From Dyadobacter linearis (GTDB taxonomy: Bacteria; Bacteroidota; Bacteroidia; Cytophagales; Spirosomataceae): a stretch of DNA of 64,000 nt. Shown here one piece after another: positions 54,053 to 62,477 of the stretch (the stretch's first letter is position 1; each line of letters starts with the position of its first letter). A program made the position numbers and the translations under genes. The stretch covers positions 310,001 through 374,000 of the forward strand of contig NZ_CAJRAU010000005.1 of assembly GCF_907165045.1 (NCBI RefSeq). Direction: 5' to 3'. The notes beneath the pieces are model-generated. The model made no database searches and had not been told where the DNA came from. It worked only from the letters and a program-made list of their open reading frames with translations.

Positions 54053-54499
54053 TTAAAGTACTTCATTGGTATCTATTTCGGTAGGCGAAGGCAGCGGAGC
54101 CGATGGCACTGGATTCACAGGCTGGCGCATACTATCGAGTACCTCCACATTGGTCACGAAATATTTGGTATCCCCGTTCCAGGGCAGAGTAAAGAACTTC
54201 TCTTCGTAGGTAAGCGAAACGCGCTGGCCGTTTTTGATCGCTTCTTCCAGTTTGCTGATCGCGTCCTTGTTTTTTGCGCTTACAGAAAATACCCATTCCG
54301 AAGAGTTCATGGTACCGTCGCCTTCATAAAGGCCGCCCATTCTCAACTCACCTTCATAAGTTTTAAATAAATATCCTTTGTTGCTGAGCTTTGTGATAAA
54401 ACCGCCCCGTTTGCCTTCACTATAATACCCAAAAGTAAGATAATACAGGATCCCGAAGATGACAGCCAGGAATATGGCGAATATGACCCATTTACGCAT
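54053..54499 (-). CDS. Membrane-anchored conserved Bacteroidota protein, unknown function
   Basis: A 148-residue protein with one N-terminal membrane segment (WVIFAIFLAVIFGILYYLTFG), then a soluble domain (YYSEGKRGGFITKLSNKGYLFKTYEGELRMGG, later VSLTYEEKFFTLPWNGDTKYFVTNVE). The tail is Pro-rich. I recall relatives sometimes labelled 6-phosphogluconate dehydrogenase, but nothing here supports that: there is no Rossmann motif. Its stop is seven bases from the stop of the convergent eIF1-like gene. Confidence 0.85.
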   Translation of the reverse strand: MRKWVIFAIFLAVIFGILYYLTFGYYSEGKRGGFITKLSNKGYLFKTYEGELRMGGLYEGDGTMNSSEWVFSVSAKNKDAISKLEEAIKNGQRVSLTYEEKFFTLPWNGDTKYFVTNVEVLDSMRQPVNPVPSAPLPSPTEIDTNEVL

Positions 54500-54557
54500 T
54501 GTGAATTCAGTGTTTATGATGTGAAGCTAACTTCGGAAAAGCGTTTCATTTTTCCTA

Positions 54558-55799
54558 TTATTTCGCCCTGATTGCAGTTACCGGGTCCATTCGTGCTGCG
54601 AGCATTGCCGGTATAATTCCCGACAAAACGCCGATCACGCTGGAAACCGCCAGTCCAAGCAGGATATTTCCGGGGGTCAGCAATATTTCAAGCGTTCCCA
54701 TTGGCATAAATGACAAAAGGTATACCAGGAATATCCCGACCACGCCGCCCACGAGGCTCAGCATCACTGCTTCAAACAGGAATTGGAACAGAATTGAATA
54801 GTTTTTCGCGCCCAGCGACTTCTGAATGCCGATCAGGTTAGTTCTTTCTTTTACCGAAACAAACATAATATTAGCGATCCCGAAACCCCCGACCAGAATT
54901 GAGAAACTGCCAATTACCCAACCTGCGACGGTCAGTACGGCAAATAATCCCGCGATTGCCTGCGCCGCTGCTTCGGGGCGATTGAGTGAAAAATTGTTCC
55001 CGTCGCGTGGCTTAATACCTCGTTTCGTTCTCATCAAACCCGTGATTTCCGCCTCCACTTCCTGCATTCCCTCGTCTTCGGGAAATCCCTTCACCACGAT
55101 GTCCGCACTTCTTCGCCCGGATTGAAACAGTTTTGAAAATGAAGCAAAGGGGATAATGCAGTTTTTATCCGGACTTCCGCCAAAATCGACCAGACTCTCC
55201 CCTTTTCTGACCTGCACACCTACAATTGTAAACTTATTGCCCGCCAGCTTAAACGGTTTACCCACCGGGTCCTGCCCGGGATACAGCGCCGAAGCAATAT
55301 CCGCTCCCACTACCGCCACATTCCGTGCATTGCTGGTTTCGAGGGGAATGAAGTAGCGACCGGTTTCGATCGGAATGTCAGAAATCTGATTGTATTCGTA
55401 TGAAACGCCCTGAATCTGCGCGGTAATGCTGTTTGAGCCGTTTTTTAAAGTTGTGTTTCCTCTAAAATCCATCACGGCCACTGCGCTGGCACTTTCCATG
55501 TTTTCGTACAGGTATTTATATTCCGCGAAAGTGGGCTCGGGCCACTGGAAGTATTTCCACCACTGATATTCTCCCCCAAATCCCCACGGCCATTTCTGCA
55601 CATAGATCACTTTGTCGCCTATGAAACTTAAACTCTCCTTGATGTTTCTTTCCAGAGAATCTACAATCGTAAAAACGGCCACGATCGCGAATATCCCGAC
55701 CGTTACGCCAAGCAGCGACAAGATCGTTCTCGTAATATTTGATTTTAATGCCTGCCAGGCAAATCTGAAACTCTCTAATACTTGTCGTAAAAATTTCAT
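54558..55799 (-). CDS. MacB-like ABC transporter permease (FtsX family)
   Basis: About 413 residues. One N-terminal membrane helix (LGVTVGIFAIVAVFTIVDS), a periplasmic MacB domain (residues ~40-275) and three C-terminal helices with the FtsX signature (GFGIANIMFVSVKERTNLIGIQKSLGAK and GIFLVYLL). In MacB systems this works with a LolD-like ATPase, here absent nearby. I chose ATG 55799 (MKFLRQ) instead of 55805. Could take part in export of peptides, lipoproteins or stress signalling. Confidence 0.9.
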   Translation of the reverse strand: MKFLRQVLESFRFAWQALKSNITRTILSLLGVTVGIFAIVAVFTIVDSLERNIKESLSFIGDKVIYVQKWPWGFGGEYQWWKYFQWPEPTFAEYKYLYENMESASAVAVMDFRGNTTLKNGSNSITAQIQGVSYEYNQISDIPIETGRYFIPLETSNARNVAVVGADIASALYPGQDPVGKPFKLAGNKFTIVGVQVRKGESLVDFGGSPDKNCIIPFASFSKLFQSGRRSADIVVKGFPEDEGMQEVEAEITGLMRTKRGIKPRDGNNFSLNRPEAAAQAIAGLFAVLTVAGWVIGSFSILVGGFGIANIMFVSVKERTNLIGIQKSLGAKNYSILFQFLFEAVMLSLVGGVVGIFLVYLLSFMPMGTLEILLTPGNILLGLAVSSVIGVLSGIIPAMLAARMDPVTAIRAK

Positions 55800-55926
55800 A
55801 ATCACGGTGGGGACAAATTCAGATCAAAAGTTAGCTTTTAAGTGGCTGGTCGTGAAATAAATTGGTACAAAAGGTAATAAAAACGCCTCGATTTAATAAA
55901 TTACAAACTAACCTTACCACTCCTAT

Positions 55927-57693
55927 ATGCATTTACGCTACCTGCTTTCCTTTTGTTACATCCTGATTTCGGGCCTTGCTTCGGCTCAGAAACCTGTTCA
56001 GGAATCGACGGGATTTTACCAGTTTTTATCTGACGATCCGAACCAGAAAGCATTTTTTAGCGACCGGAAAGGTGTGGTCGCTAAAAACGGAATCGTAGCC
56101 TCCGCACATCCCGAAGCTTCGAAAGTGGGTATTGCTATATTAAAGGCTGGTGGAAACGCCGTCGATGCGGCGGTGGCGGTCCAGTATGCATTGGCGGTGG
56201 TGCATCCTTCGGCGGGTAACCTGGGCGGCGGCGGGTTTTTGGTATTGCGGGATAAAAGCGGCAAGAGCTTCAGTATTGATTTCCGTGAAAAAGCGCCTGC
56301 CAAAAGTCACGCGGATATGTATCTTGACAAAGATAAAAACGTCATCCCGGATGCAAGTACGCTGGGCCGGCTGGCTTCGGGCGTACCTGGCTCGGTGGCC
56401 GGAATGGCAGAAGCGCACGCGAAATACGGGAAACTTCCGTGGAAGCAATTGTTACAACCTGCAATCGACCTGGCGATGAATGGTGTGATTCAAACGCAGC
56501 GGGAAGCGAGGGCATTGAATGCTGTGAAAAAAGATGTGGTGAGATTGAATCCAGGCACGAAATACTTTCTGAACCCGACCGGGAAAGACTGGGCGGAAGG
56601 TGATTTGCTGATCCAAAAGGATTTGGGTAAAGTTTTGAAAAGAATACAAAAAAAGGGGCGCGACGGATTTTATAAGGGAAAAATCGCCCGCCGCATTGTA
56701 AAGGATATGAATGCAAACGGAGAAGGCATTATCAGTAAAAAAGACCTCGCCGATTACAATGCGCAGTGGCGCGAAACGATTTCTGAAACCTACAAAGGCT
56801 ACAAAATCATCACAATGGCGCCTCCTTCCAGCGGCGGGATCGCATTGGTGCAGCTAATGCGGCTCACGGAGCCTTACCCGCTCCGCAAATGGGGCTGGCA
56901 CAGCGACTCGACGGTCCAGGTGATGATCGAGGCAGAACGGAGAGTGTACGCCGATCGCGCCAAATTCCTCGGGGATCCGGATTTTGTAAAAGTGCCGCAG
57001 GAAACGCTCATGAGTAAGGATTATCTGGCAAAACGCTGGACAGATTTTGACTGGAACAAGGCTAGCGACAGCAAGAATATCAGCGGAGGAGCAGTTCCGG
57101 GATATGAAAGTCTGGAAACGACACACTTTTCGGTGGTGGACAAAGAAGGCAATGCGGTTTCGCTTACTACCACTTTAAATGGCGGATATGGAAGTCGGGT
57201 GGTGATCAAAGGCGGCGGATTTTTTATGAATAATGAGATGGACGATTTCAGTATCAAAGCCGGCGCGCCGAATATGTATGGTCTGATCGGAAATAAAGCC
57301 AATGCAATCGCGCCGGGCAAAAGAATGCTTTCCTCTATGACCCCGACGATTGTGGAAAAAGACGGAACACTGTTCATGGTAGTCGGTACTCCCGGAGGCT
57401 CGACGATTATTACGGCAGTGTACCAGACCATATTGAATGTGCTGGAACATGGGATGAGCATGCAGCAGTCGGTTAATGCATTGAAATTCCACCATCAGTG
57501 GCTGCCTGACATGACCACTTTTGAGGCAAATGCATTTTCGGCAGGTACGATCAAAAAGTTGCAGGACAAGGGATTCAAACTGGAACAGCAACGTAATACG
57601 ATCGGCCGGATGGATTGCATTCTCGTACTGCCCGACGGTACGCTCGAAGGCGGCTCGGATCCGCGGGGGGACGATACCAGTATAGGATACTGA
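55927..57693 (+). CDS. ggt: Gamma-glutamyltransferase
   Basis: A 588-residue exported Ntn hydrolase that cleaves glutathione and other gamma-glutamyl compounds. Signal peptide YLLSFCYILISGLASA. Large-subunit markers: GIVASAHPEASKVGIAILKAGGNAVDAAVAV, GGGGFLV, DFREKAP. Autocleavage precedes the catalytic Thr in LETTHFSVVDKEGNAV (~398), giving a small subunit of about 190 residues that includes GSRV and the MLSSMTPTIV oxyanion segment. Length is typical. The MacB-like gene is divergent. Confidence 0.96.
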   Translation: MHLRYLLSFCYILISGLASAQKPVQESTGFYQFLSDDPNQKAFFSDRKGVVAKNGIVASAHPEASKVGIAILKAGGNAVDAAVAVQYALAVVHPSAGNLGGGGFLVLRDKSGKSFSIDFREKAPAKSHADMYLDKDKNVIPDASTLGRLASGVPGSVAGMAEAHAKYGKLPWKQLLQPAIDLAMNGVIQTQREARALNAVKKDVVRLNPGTKYFLNPTGKDWAEGDLLIQKDLGKVLKRIQKKGRDGFYKGKIARRIVKDMNANGEGIISKKDLADYNAQWRETISETYKGYKIITMAPPSSGGIALVQLMRLTEPYPLRKWGWHSDSTVQVMIEAERRVYADRAKFLGDPDFVKVPQETLMSKDYLAKRWTDFDWNKASDSKNISGGAVPGYESLETTHFSVVDKEGNAVSLTTTLNGGYGSRVVIKGGGFFMNNEMDDFSIKAGAPNMYGLIGNKANAIAPGKRMLSSMTPTIVEKDGTLFMVVGTPGGSTIITAVYQTILNVLEHGMSMQQSVNALKFHHQWLPDMTTFEANAFSAGTIKKLQDKGFKLEQQRNTIGRMDCILVLPDGTLEGGSDPRGDDTSIGY

Positions 57694-57792
57694 CCGCGCT
57701 GCTCTGAGATTTTAGCAACAAATACTTGTATTTTGCTTGTAATAAGACTTAAATTCGAATTGCGAAGTATCCGCCGTAATTCTATAACTGCC

Positions 57793-59136
57793 ATGAAAAA
57801 ATCCATGTTTGCCCTGCTTCTCCTGATCGGTTTTATGACAGGATGCAAGAAAGATCAGATCATTGAAGCTGAGCCCGAGCCGGGACCAGAGAAAGAGTCG
57901 ACCGCCGGACAATTTTTGAAATCTCTGAGTGTTACCGGCGTTCAGGAAATAACGTTCGATTCTGTCAGTAACAGCTTTTATGTGAGCCTGCCTGATACTT
58001 ACAATGAAGCCGCAGCTGAGGTAAAAGTAAATATGCAGCCAGATATTGTGCTTGCCGACAGCCTGGAAAAGCCAACAACAGGCAATACCATTCTTTATCC
58101 CTATAAAGGCACGCCACCATTGCGTTTTCAATTACGGGACAAAACCGATAAGAAATGGTTTTACTTCAATGTGTATTTCAACTTTTCCGGAACTCCCGAG
58201 ATCGAGCTTCTGCAAAAGGAAATCCCGATCAATGCATCCGGCGTGAATTTGCCGCTTCGTTTTAATGCAAAAGTCGGCAGTATCCCCTCTTCTGTGGAGC
58301 AGCTGGGCCCAACTGTAAAGATCAGCAACAAGAAAACGGGCTTTTTCATGGAAAGCAGCTACTACGAGCTGACTGCCCCGCTCTATCTCGGCGCAGTCCA
58401 GGAACTGATTACGACTGATCCGCTTACCCTTGAATTCAAGTTTTTTAACCAGACTCCTGTTGTTTTTGAGGGCGTTAAGTTTGTACGCGGTGTGCCGAAT
58501 CTGTACCAGATGCCCATGTACAAATTTCAGTATAACTATAAGGACACGCTGAAAGCCGGGGGCGGCTTTTTCATCCCACAGGAAAAATATACGGTCAAAA
58601 TTTCGAGTGACTTTCTGAGTACGCCTGTTACCGCTGCGGTTCAGGTGAAAGATCCGCAACAGCTGACGCTCGACAAAATCCCGGCAAACCTGCCGGAAGG
58701 CTCCTATCTGGTATCTTTTTACGAAAAGGAAACGCTATTGGGTAAAACGAGTGTCCACCTTTCAAACTTCGAATCCAACTGCCTTGAAACTATCTGGAAA
58801 GGTGACGTAAACGGCGCGCTGGACCGGAATGTAGAACCGCTTGCATTTAGTAAGGGAGATGTTTTTTATGCAAAATCATTGCCGCTTGAGTTCGGAACAG
58901 CCAATACGAATTTTGACGTGAACAAACTGCCGCGGCTGCGCCTGAAATCGCCGGGTAAAACTGTCGATCTTGCTCCAAAACTTGTTGTTTACAGCTGGGC
59001 AGTAGCAGGGACAAGTTATTCCCTCGGGCAGTATACGGTTCCTTCCGACCTTCCAGCCGGTGAATATGCGGTCTCAGCTATTTACACCAACCGCTATGAA
59101 TCGCAGCCTTACTGGTCGAAGCTCAAAGTGAAATAG
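57793..59136 (+). CDS. Large putative lipoprotein, unknown function
   Basis: About 447 residues. Lipoprotein signal FALLLLIGFMTGCKKDQ, acidic Glu/Pro spacer, then repetitive beta-rich sequence without a recognisable domain (for example ITFDSVSNSFYVSLPDTYNEAA; LRLKSPGKTVDLAP). Similar modules with alternating strands suggest immunoglobulin-like or IPT/TIG folds. I chose ATG 57793, which gives a proper signal peptide. Likely outer-membrane attached. Converges with the cupin gene. Confidence 0.82.
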   Translation: MKKSMFALLLLIGFMTGCKKDQIIEAEPEPGPEKESTAGQFLKSLSVTGVQEITFDSVSNSFYVSLPDTYNEAAAEVKVNMQPDIVLADSLEKPTTGNTILYPYKGTPPLRFQLRDKTDKKWFYFNVYFNFSGTPEIELLQKEIPINASGVNLPLRFNAKVGSIPSSVEQLGPTVKISNKKTGFFMESSYYELTAPLYLGAVQELITTDPLTLEFKFFNQTPVVFEGVKFVRGVPNLYQMPMYKFQYNYKDTLKAGGGFFIPQEKYTVKISSDFLSTPVTAAVQVKDPQQLTLDKIPANLPEGSYLVSFYEKETLLGKTSVHLSNFESNCLETIWKGDVNGALDRNVEPLAFSKGDVFYAKSLPLEFGTANTNFDVNKLPRLRLKSPGKTVDLAPKLVVYSWAVAGTSYSLGQYTVPSDLPAGEYAVSAIYTNRYESQPYWSKLKVK

Positions 59137-59142
59137 TCGATA

Positions 59143-59652
59143 TCAATCTATTCTTGTCAATTCCCCGATCAGCTCGCTGAATTCGGGGAATTCTGCTTTT
59201 AATATCTCTCTATCAGCCATCTCAAAATCCTGAAAGTCGAAGCCCGGCGCCACGGTACAGCCTACCAATGCGTAAGTGCTTCCTTTCGCAGGCCGCGAGC
59301 CAAACCAGGTACCTGCCGGAACGACCGCCTGGAATGTTTCTCCATTCTCAGGATTATTCCCCAGCCTAATGATTTCAAGCTGCCTCGTTTTCGTATTGAT
59401 CACAAAGACTTCCAACGCTTCTCCTGCGTAAAAATGCCACATTTCATCCGCCTGAATCCGATGGAATGCGGAGAAATTATGACTTTCAAGCAAAAAATAA
59501 ATCCCTGTCGAAAATGTCCTTGCTCCGCCGAAACGTGATGGTAATGCCTGTTGCGCAATAACTTCCGCCGACCGATAAGTTTCCGCATAATAGCCTCCTT
59601 CCGGGTGCGGCAGCAGATTGTATTTCTCGATCCAATAGGTTGCTGGTATCAT
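59143..59652 (-). CDS. Cupin superfamily protein (DUF985)
   Basis: About 169 residues. The DUF985 core starts at ATYWIEKYNLLPHPEGGYYAETYRS; the cupin motif is FSAFHRIQADEMWHFYAGEALEVF, and the second half PAGTWFGSRPAKGSTYALVGCTVAPGFDFQDFE. Function unknown; related to sugar or metabolite isomerases by fold. I chose ATG 59652 (MIPATYW) over the seven-codon extension to 59673. Confidence 0.92.
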   Translation of the reverse strand: MIPATYWIEKYNLLPHPEGGYYAETYRSAEVIAQQALPSRFGGARTFSTGIYFLLESHNFSAFHRIQADEMWHFYAGEALEVFVINTKTRQLEIIRLGNNPENGETFQAVVPAGTWFGSRPAKGSTYALVGCTVAPGFDFQDFEMADREILKAEFPEFSELIGELTRID

Positions 59653-59728
59653 ATTATTTAAAGTAAGGCCCAATATAATACAGGCGGCCGGTTAATAACT
59701 AAATATATAATGTCCGCCGCAGGCCTGC

Positions 59729-59758
59729 TTGAATATTTAACAACTCACCCTACATTTG
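59729..59758 (+). promoter_or_regulatory. Promoter of the Nudix gene
   Basis: TTG (59729-59731) and TACATTTG (59751-59758), 19 bases apart, 36 bases before the start codon. Both boxes match the Bacteroidota consensus. Confidence 0.7.
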
Positions 59759-59794
59759 ATCAATAATAATCTTAATTAATCAATTCTAATCATT

Positions 59795-60427
59795 ATGGAC
59801 ACGCAGATAAGAAATGTTGAAGAAGAGGTACTATCAGATAATTGGTACACTTTGAGGAAATACAATTTCGAATACCAGCGACCTGACGGAAAATGGGAAC
59901 GCCAGAGCCGCGAAGCTTATGACCGGGGAAACGGCGCAACTATTTTACTTTATAATACTGAAAAAGAAACGGTTATCCTCACACGCCAATTCAGATTGCC
60001 GACATATACCAATGGAAATGAAAGCGGAATGCTGATAGAAGCTTGCGCGGGCCTGCTTGATAAAGACAATCCGGAAGATTGCATTAAACGGGAAACGGAA
60101 GAGGAAACGGGTTACAAGCTGAATGCGGTCAGAAAAATTTTCGAAGCTTATATGTCTCCGGGTTCAGTTACCGAGATCCTGTATTTTTTCGTAGGTGAAT
60201 ATTCAGAAGATATGAAAGTGAGCAGCGGTGGCGGTGCAGAAAATGAGCAGGAAAATATTGAAGTGCTGGAAATACCATTTTCCGAAGCGATGAATATGAT
60301 CGCTACCGGCGAGATCCGGGATGCAAAAACGATCATGCTCCTGCAATATGCGCAGTTGAATGGGTTGGTAAAAACAAAACAGGGTGCAGGTCAACAACCG
60401 ACCTGCACCCTGTTGTTATCTTTCTAA
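59795..60427 (+). CDS. Nudix hydrolase (NudK/ADP-ribose pyrophosphatase-like)
   Basis: A 210-residue Mg-dependent pyrophosphatase for nucleotide sugars, most like GDP-mannose/ADP-sugar enzymes. The Nudix box is [22 protein letters not shown] (residues ~89-110), preceded by [10 protein letters not shown] and followed by [18 protein letters not shown], typical of the NudK/TrgB group. The last ~15 residues ([15 protein letters not shown]) are encoded by a transcription terminator hairpin, so the C terminus is an added extension. Own promoter. Confidence 0.92.
   Translation: MDTQIRNVEEEVLSDNWYTLRKYNFEYQRPDGKWERQSREAYDRGNGATILLYNTEKETVILTRQFRLPTYTNGNESGMLIEACAGLLDKDNPEDCIKRETEEETGYKLNAVRKIFEAYMSPGSVTEILYFFVGEYSEDMKVSSGGGAENEQENIEVLEIPFSEAMNMIATGEIRDAKTIMLLQYAQLNGLVKTKQGAGQQPTCTLLLSF
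60378..60414. terminator. Terminator hairpin inside the 3' end of the Nudix gene
   Basis: A perfect 15-bp stem (AACAGGGTGCAGGTC and complement) with a 7-nt loop. Followed on the minus strand by TTTGTTTTT, so it ends the convergent YtxH gene; it lies within the Nudix coding sequence. Confidence 0.85.
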
Positions 60428-60435
60428 ACCGGAAC

Positions 60436-60765
60436 CTACGAGATCGGGTCCGGGATTGGCGTTGTTTCGGTAGTAGTAGAACCGGTACTTTTGTTTCCTA
60501 CAAACTTCTCGTAAAGGTCTTTAAGAAAAGTCTCCACATCGGGAAAATTGCCTTTCAGCGTTTCGGAGCCTTTGGTTTTGAGCTCTTCGAAATACTCAGG
60601 AGCTTTATCAAATGCGCCTTCGGCCTCGGCTTTCAGACTATTTGCTTTGGTCTTCAAATCTTCCAAAAGTTTCTCTCCTTCTTCTGTTTGAAGATACTTG
60701 TGAGCAGCGACTCCCGCCGCGGCGCCAAGAATGAACGTGGCCAGATGTTTTGAATTGATGCCCAT
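60436..60765 (-). CDS. YtxH-like protein
   Basis: A 109-residue protein. A Gly/Ala-rich N-terminal membrane segment (LATFILGAAAGVAAHKYLQ) is typical of YtxH/general-stress proteins, followed by a charged amphipathic helix region (EGEKLLEDLKTKANSLKAEAEGAFDKA) and a Thr/Pro-rich tail. Role unknown; relatives are stress-induced. Its terminator lies in the convergent Nudix gene, eight bases between the stops. Confidence 0.85.
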   Translation of the reverse strand: MGINSKHLATFILGAAAGVAAHKYLQTEEGEKLLEDLKTKANSLKAEAEGAFDKAPEYFEELKTKGSETLKGNFPDVETFLKDLYEKFVGNKSTGSTTTETTPIPDPIS

Positions 60766-60850
60766 GATTTTCAGTTACTTAGTTTAGCTTGAAGTTAAAT
60801 AACCATTCCTTTAATCCCAAGAGGCTTTCTCTTTTGATGCGACTGATTCC

Positions 60851-60882
60851 AAAAAATTATGCCCGCAACGAGGCGGGCATTC
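60851..60882 (-). terminator. Terminator after SIMPL gene
   Basis: GCCCGC pairs with GCGGGC (extended by AT pairs), followed on the minus strand by ATTTTTTGG, just past the SIMPL gene stop. Confidence 0.8.
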
Positions 60883-60886
60883 GTAT

Positions 60887-61618
60887 TTATTTGATTTCAA
60901 AAGCTGCCTGCATGCGGTAACTGATCTTGATCTTCTGGTATTGCACATCACTGTCGGTCACAGCATCGGCTGATTCCGCTGAAAGCGAGCGCATATTGGC
61001 TTTGGCAAACATCGGTTGTGGGAAAACCAGATTTTCGTCCAGTTCCTTAATTGACAGCACTTTACCTAGTTTTTGATCCAGTGAAGCTACCAAATATTCA
61101 GCTTTCACTTTGGCCGCTTTCAATGCGTCGATCTTCACCTGTTTTTTAAATTCTTCTCTTTTAGAATGGTCTACGCGGGCTACATTCGCATATTGAATAC
61201 CGCGGCTTTCCACTTTTGCCATAATCCCGTCGAGCTTCTCGGCACTGCTGACTTTTAACTCATATTGTTTGTTTTCGAGAAATGTCGCAGGCTTTTTCTT
61301 TTTATCAACATAATTCTGATACCCGCCTACGCCGCTGATCGACAAGCTTTCTTTCGGCAAACCAGCGTCGGCCACTGCTTTGATCAGCTGCTTTTCCAGC
61401 GTACTGATATTGACCTTATCCTTCTGATTTTTTTCATCTGTAAAATATTCCCGGAGCGACACACTGAAATAAATCTCGTCAGGAACGACTTCCATTTCGG
61501 CGAAGCCGGCAACGTCAATGTTCGGGACCTGGATAAGTTGTTCGGATTGAACTTGTGAAAATGCCGGAACCAATGCTGCTGCGGCGAAAAGGATACTTGC
61601 AAAAAATGCTTTTTTCAT
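60887..61618 (-). CDS. SIMPL (DUF541) domain periplasmic protein
   Basis: A 243-residue exported protein with signal peptide FFASILFAAAALVPAFSQ. The SIMPL domain covers the rest: VAGFAEMEVVPDEIYFSVSLREY, then GVGGYQNYVDKKK, YANVARVDHSKREEFKKQVKIDALKAAKVKAEYLVASL and a C-terminal YRMQAAFEI strand. Family members (e.g. YggE) protect against oxidative stress or form oligomeric channels; the mechanism is unsettled. Confidence 0.92.
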   Translation of the reverse strand: MKKAFFASILFAAAALVPAFSQVQSEQLIQVPNIDVAGFAEMEVVPDEIYFSVSLREYFTDEKNQKDKVNISTLEKQLIKAVADAGLPKESLSISGVGGYQNYVDKKKKPATFLENKQYELKVSSAEKLDGIMAKVESRGIQYANVARVDHSKREEFKKQVKIDALKAAKVKAEYLVASLDQKLGKVLSIKELDENLVFPQPMFAKANMRSLSAESADAVTDSDVQYQKIKISYRMQAAFEIK

Positions 61619-61753
61619 GGCTTTTTTAAAGAAAAACGATTTGATAAAACTGCGTTGAGCTATTCAACGTGACGAAACGTATAAACGTTTCAATGCAGGT
61701 TAGATGCAAAAGGACGGGAGAAGGTTTAAGTCCGTTTGCAATTCTTAACAATA

Positions 61754-61793
61754 AAAAATGGAAGACCATCTGTATCGACAGTCTTCCATTTTA
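61754..61793 (-). terminator. Terminator after MarR gene
   Basis: AAAATGGAAGAC pairs with GTCTTCCATTTT around a 14-nt loop, with a T run on the minus strand side. Confidence 0.85.
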
Positions 61794-61811
61794 CTATTTA
61801 GCTGGCAGGAT

Positions 61812-62246
61812 TCAGGTAAAATTCTGATAAATAGAATCCATAATCCTTACAAAATGTTGATAGTCAGAATCATTAAGACTGCCCCAGCCTTTTCGCCGGA
61901 TATCAGCAACAATAGGGAATGCTTTGTTATAAAGAGATTCGCCTGTTTTGGTGAGGGATAAATTAAACTTCCTGCGATCGCCTGCGGCTGGTCCGCGTTC
62001 CACAAGACCCTTTTTTTCGAGCAGATCGATGATCCGGGTCACAGTCGGCGGATCTTTAAACGTCATTTCAGCCAGCTCATTCTGACTGATTCCTTGTTTT
62101 CGAAATATGTGATCAATAAGGACCCACTGGTCTACGGTCAAATCAAAACCTGCTTCTGTCAATTGTTTTTGCAGGGCGTTACGAATTTTTTTGATAGTCG
62201 TATCTATTTTAAAAAAATAGGCACGATGATCGGAATGATGTGTCAT
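61812..62246 (-). CDS. MarR family transcriptional regulator
   Basis: A 144-residue winged-helix regulator. Helix-turn-helix GISQNELAEMTFKDPPTVTRIIDLLEKKGLVER (residues ~53-85) followed by the wing DRRKFNLSLTKTGESL. Typically represses stress or efflux genes and responds to small ligands or oxidation; no Cys is evident here. Single gene with terminator. The 231 bases upstream, up to the protease gene, contain no other recognisable gene. Confidence 0.93.
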   Translation of the reverse strand: MTHHSDHRAYFFKIDTTIKKIRNALQKQLTEAGFDLTVDQWVLIDHIFRKQGISQNELAEMTFKDPPTVTRIIDLLEKKGLVERGPAAGDRRKFNLSLTKTGESLYNKAFPIVADIRRKGWGSLNDSDYQHFVRIMDSIYQNFT

Positions 62247-62477
62247 GTGGAGAAAGTTGAAGTTTAGTCATTGAGTATATTGAAGATATAAGTCCAGCCA
62301 ACTATTCGTCTACTAATTATTGCAGCAAAAAATCACGCATTCCTTCCGTTCGTCCTCAACTTCCTGCCTTCTGATAATTTCCAAGCTTCTACCTCAGCGA
62401 AGCACTTTGTTATTCCTGGAAATAATAGAACATTTCGATCAAAATTGTTCTATTAATCCTCCATACATCTTCTACTT

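Noticed and set aside
54053..54499. 6-phosphogluconate dehydrogenase label for the 148-residue membrane-anchored protein
   Set aside because: No dinucleotide-binding motif, wrong length, and a membrane anchor; the label appears to be a propagated misannotation.
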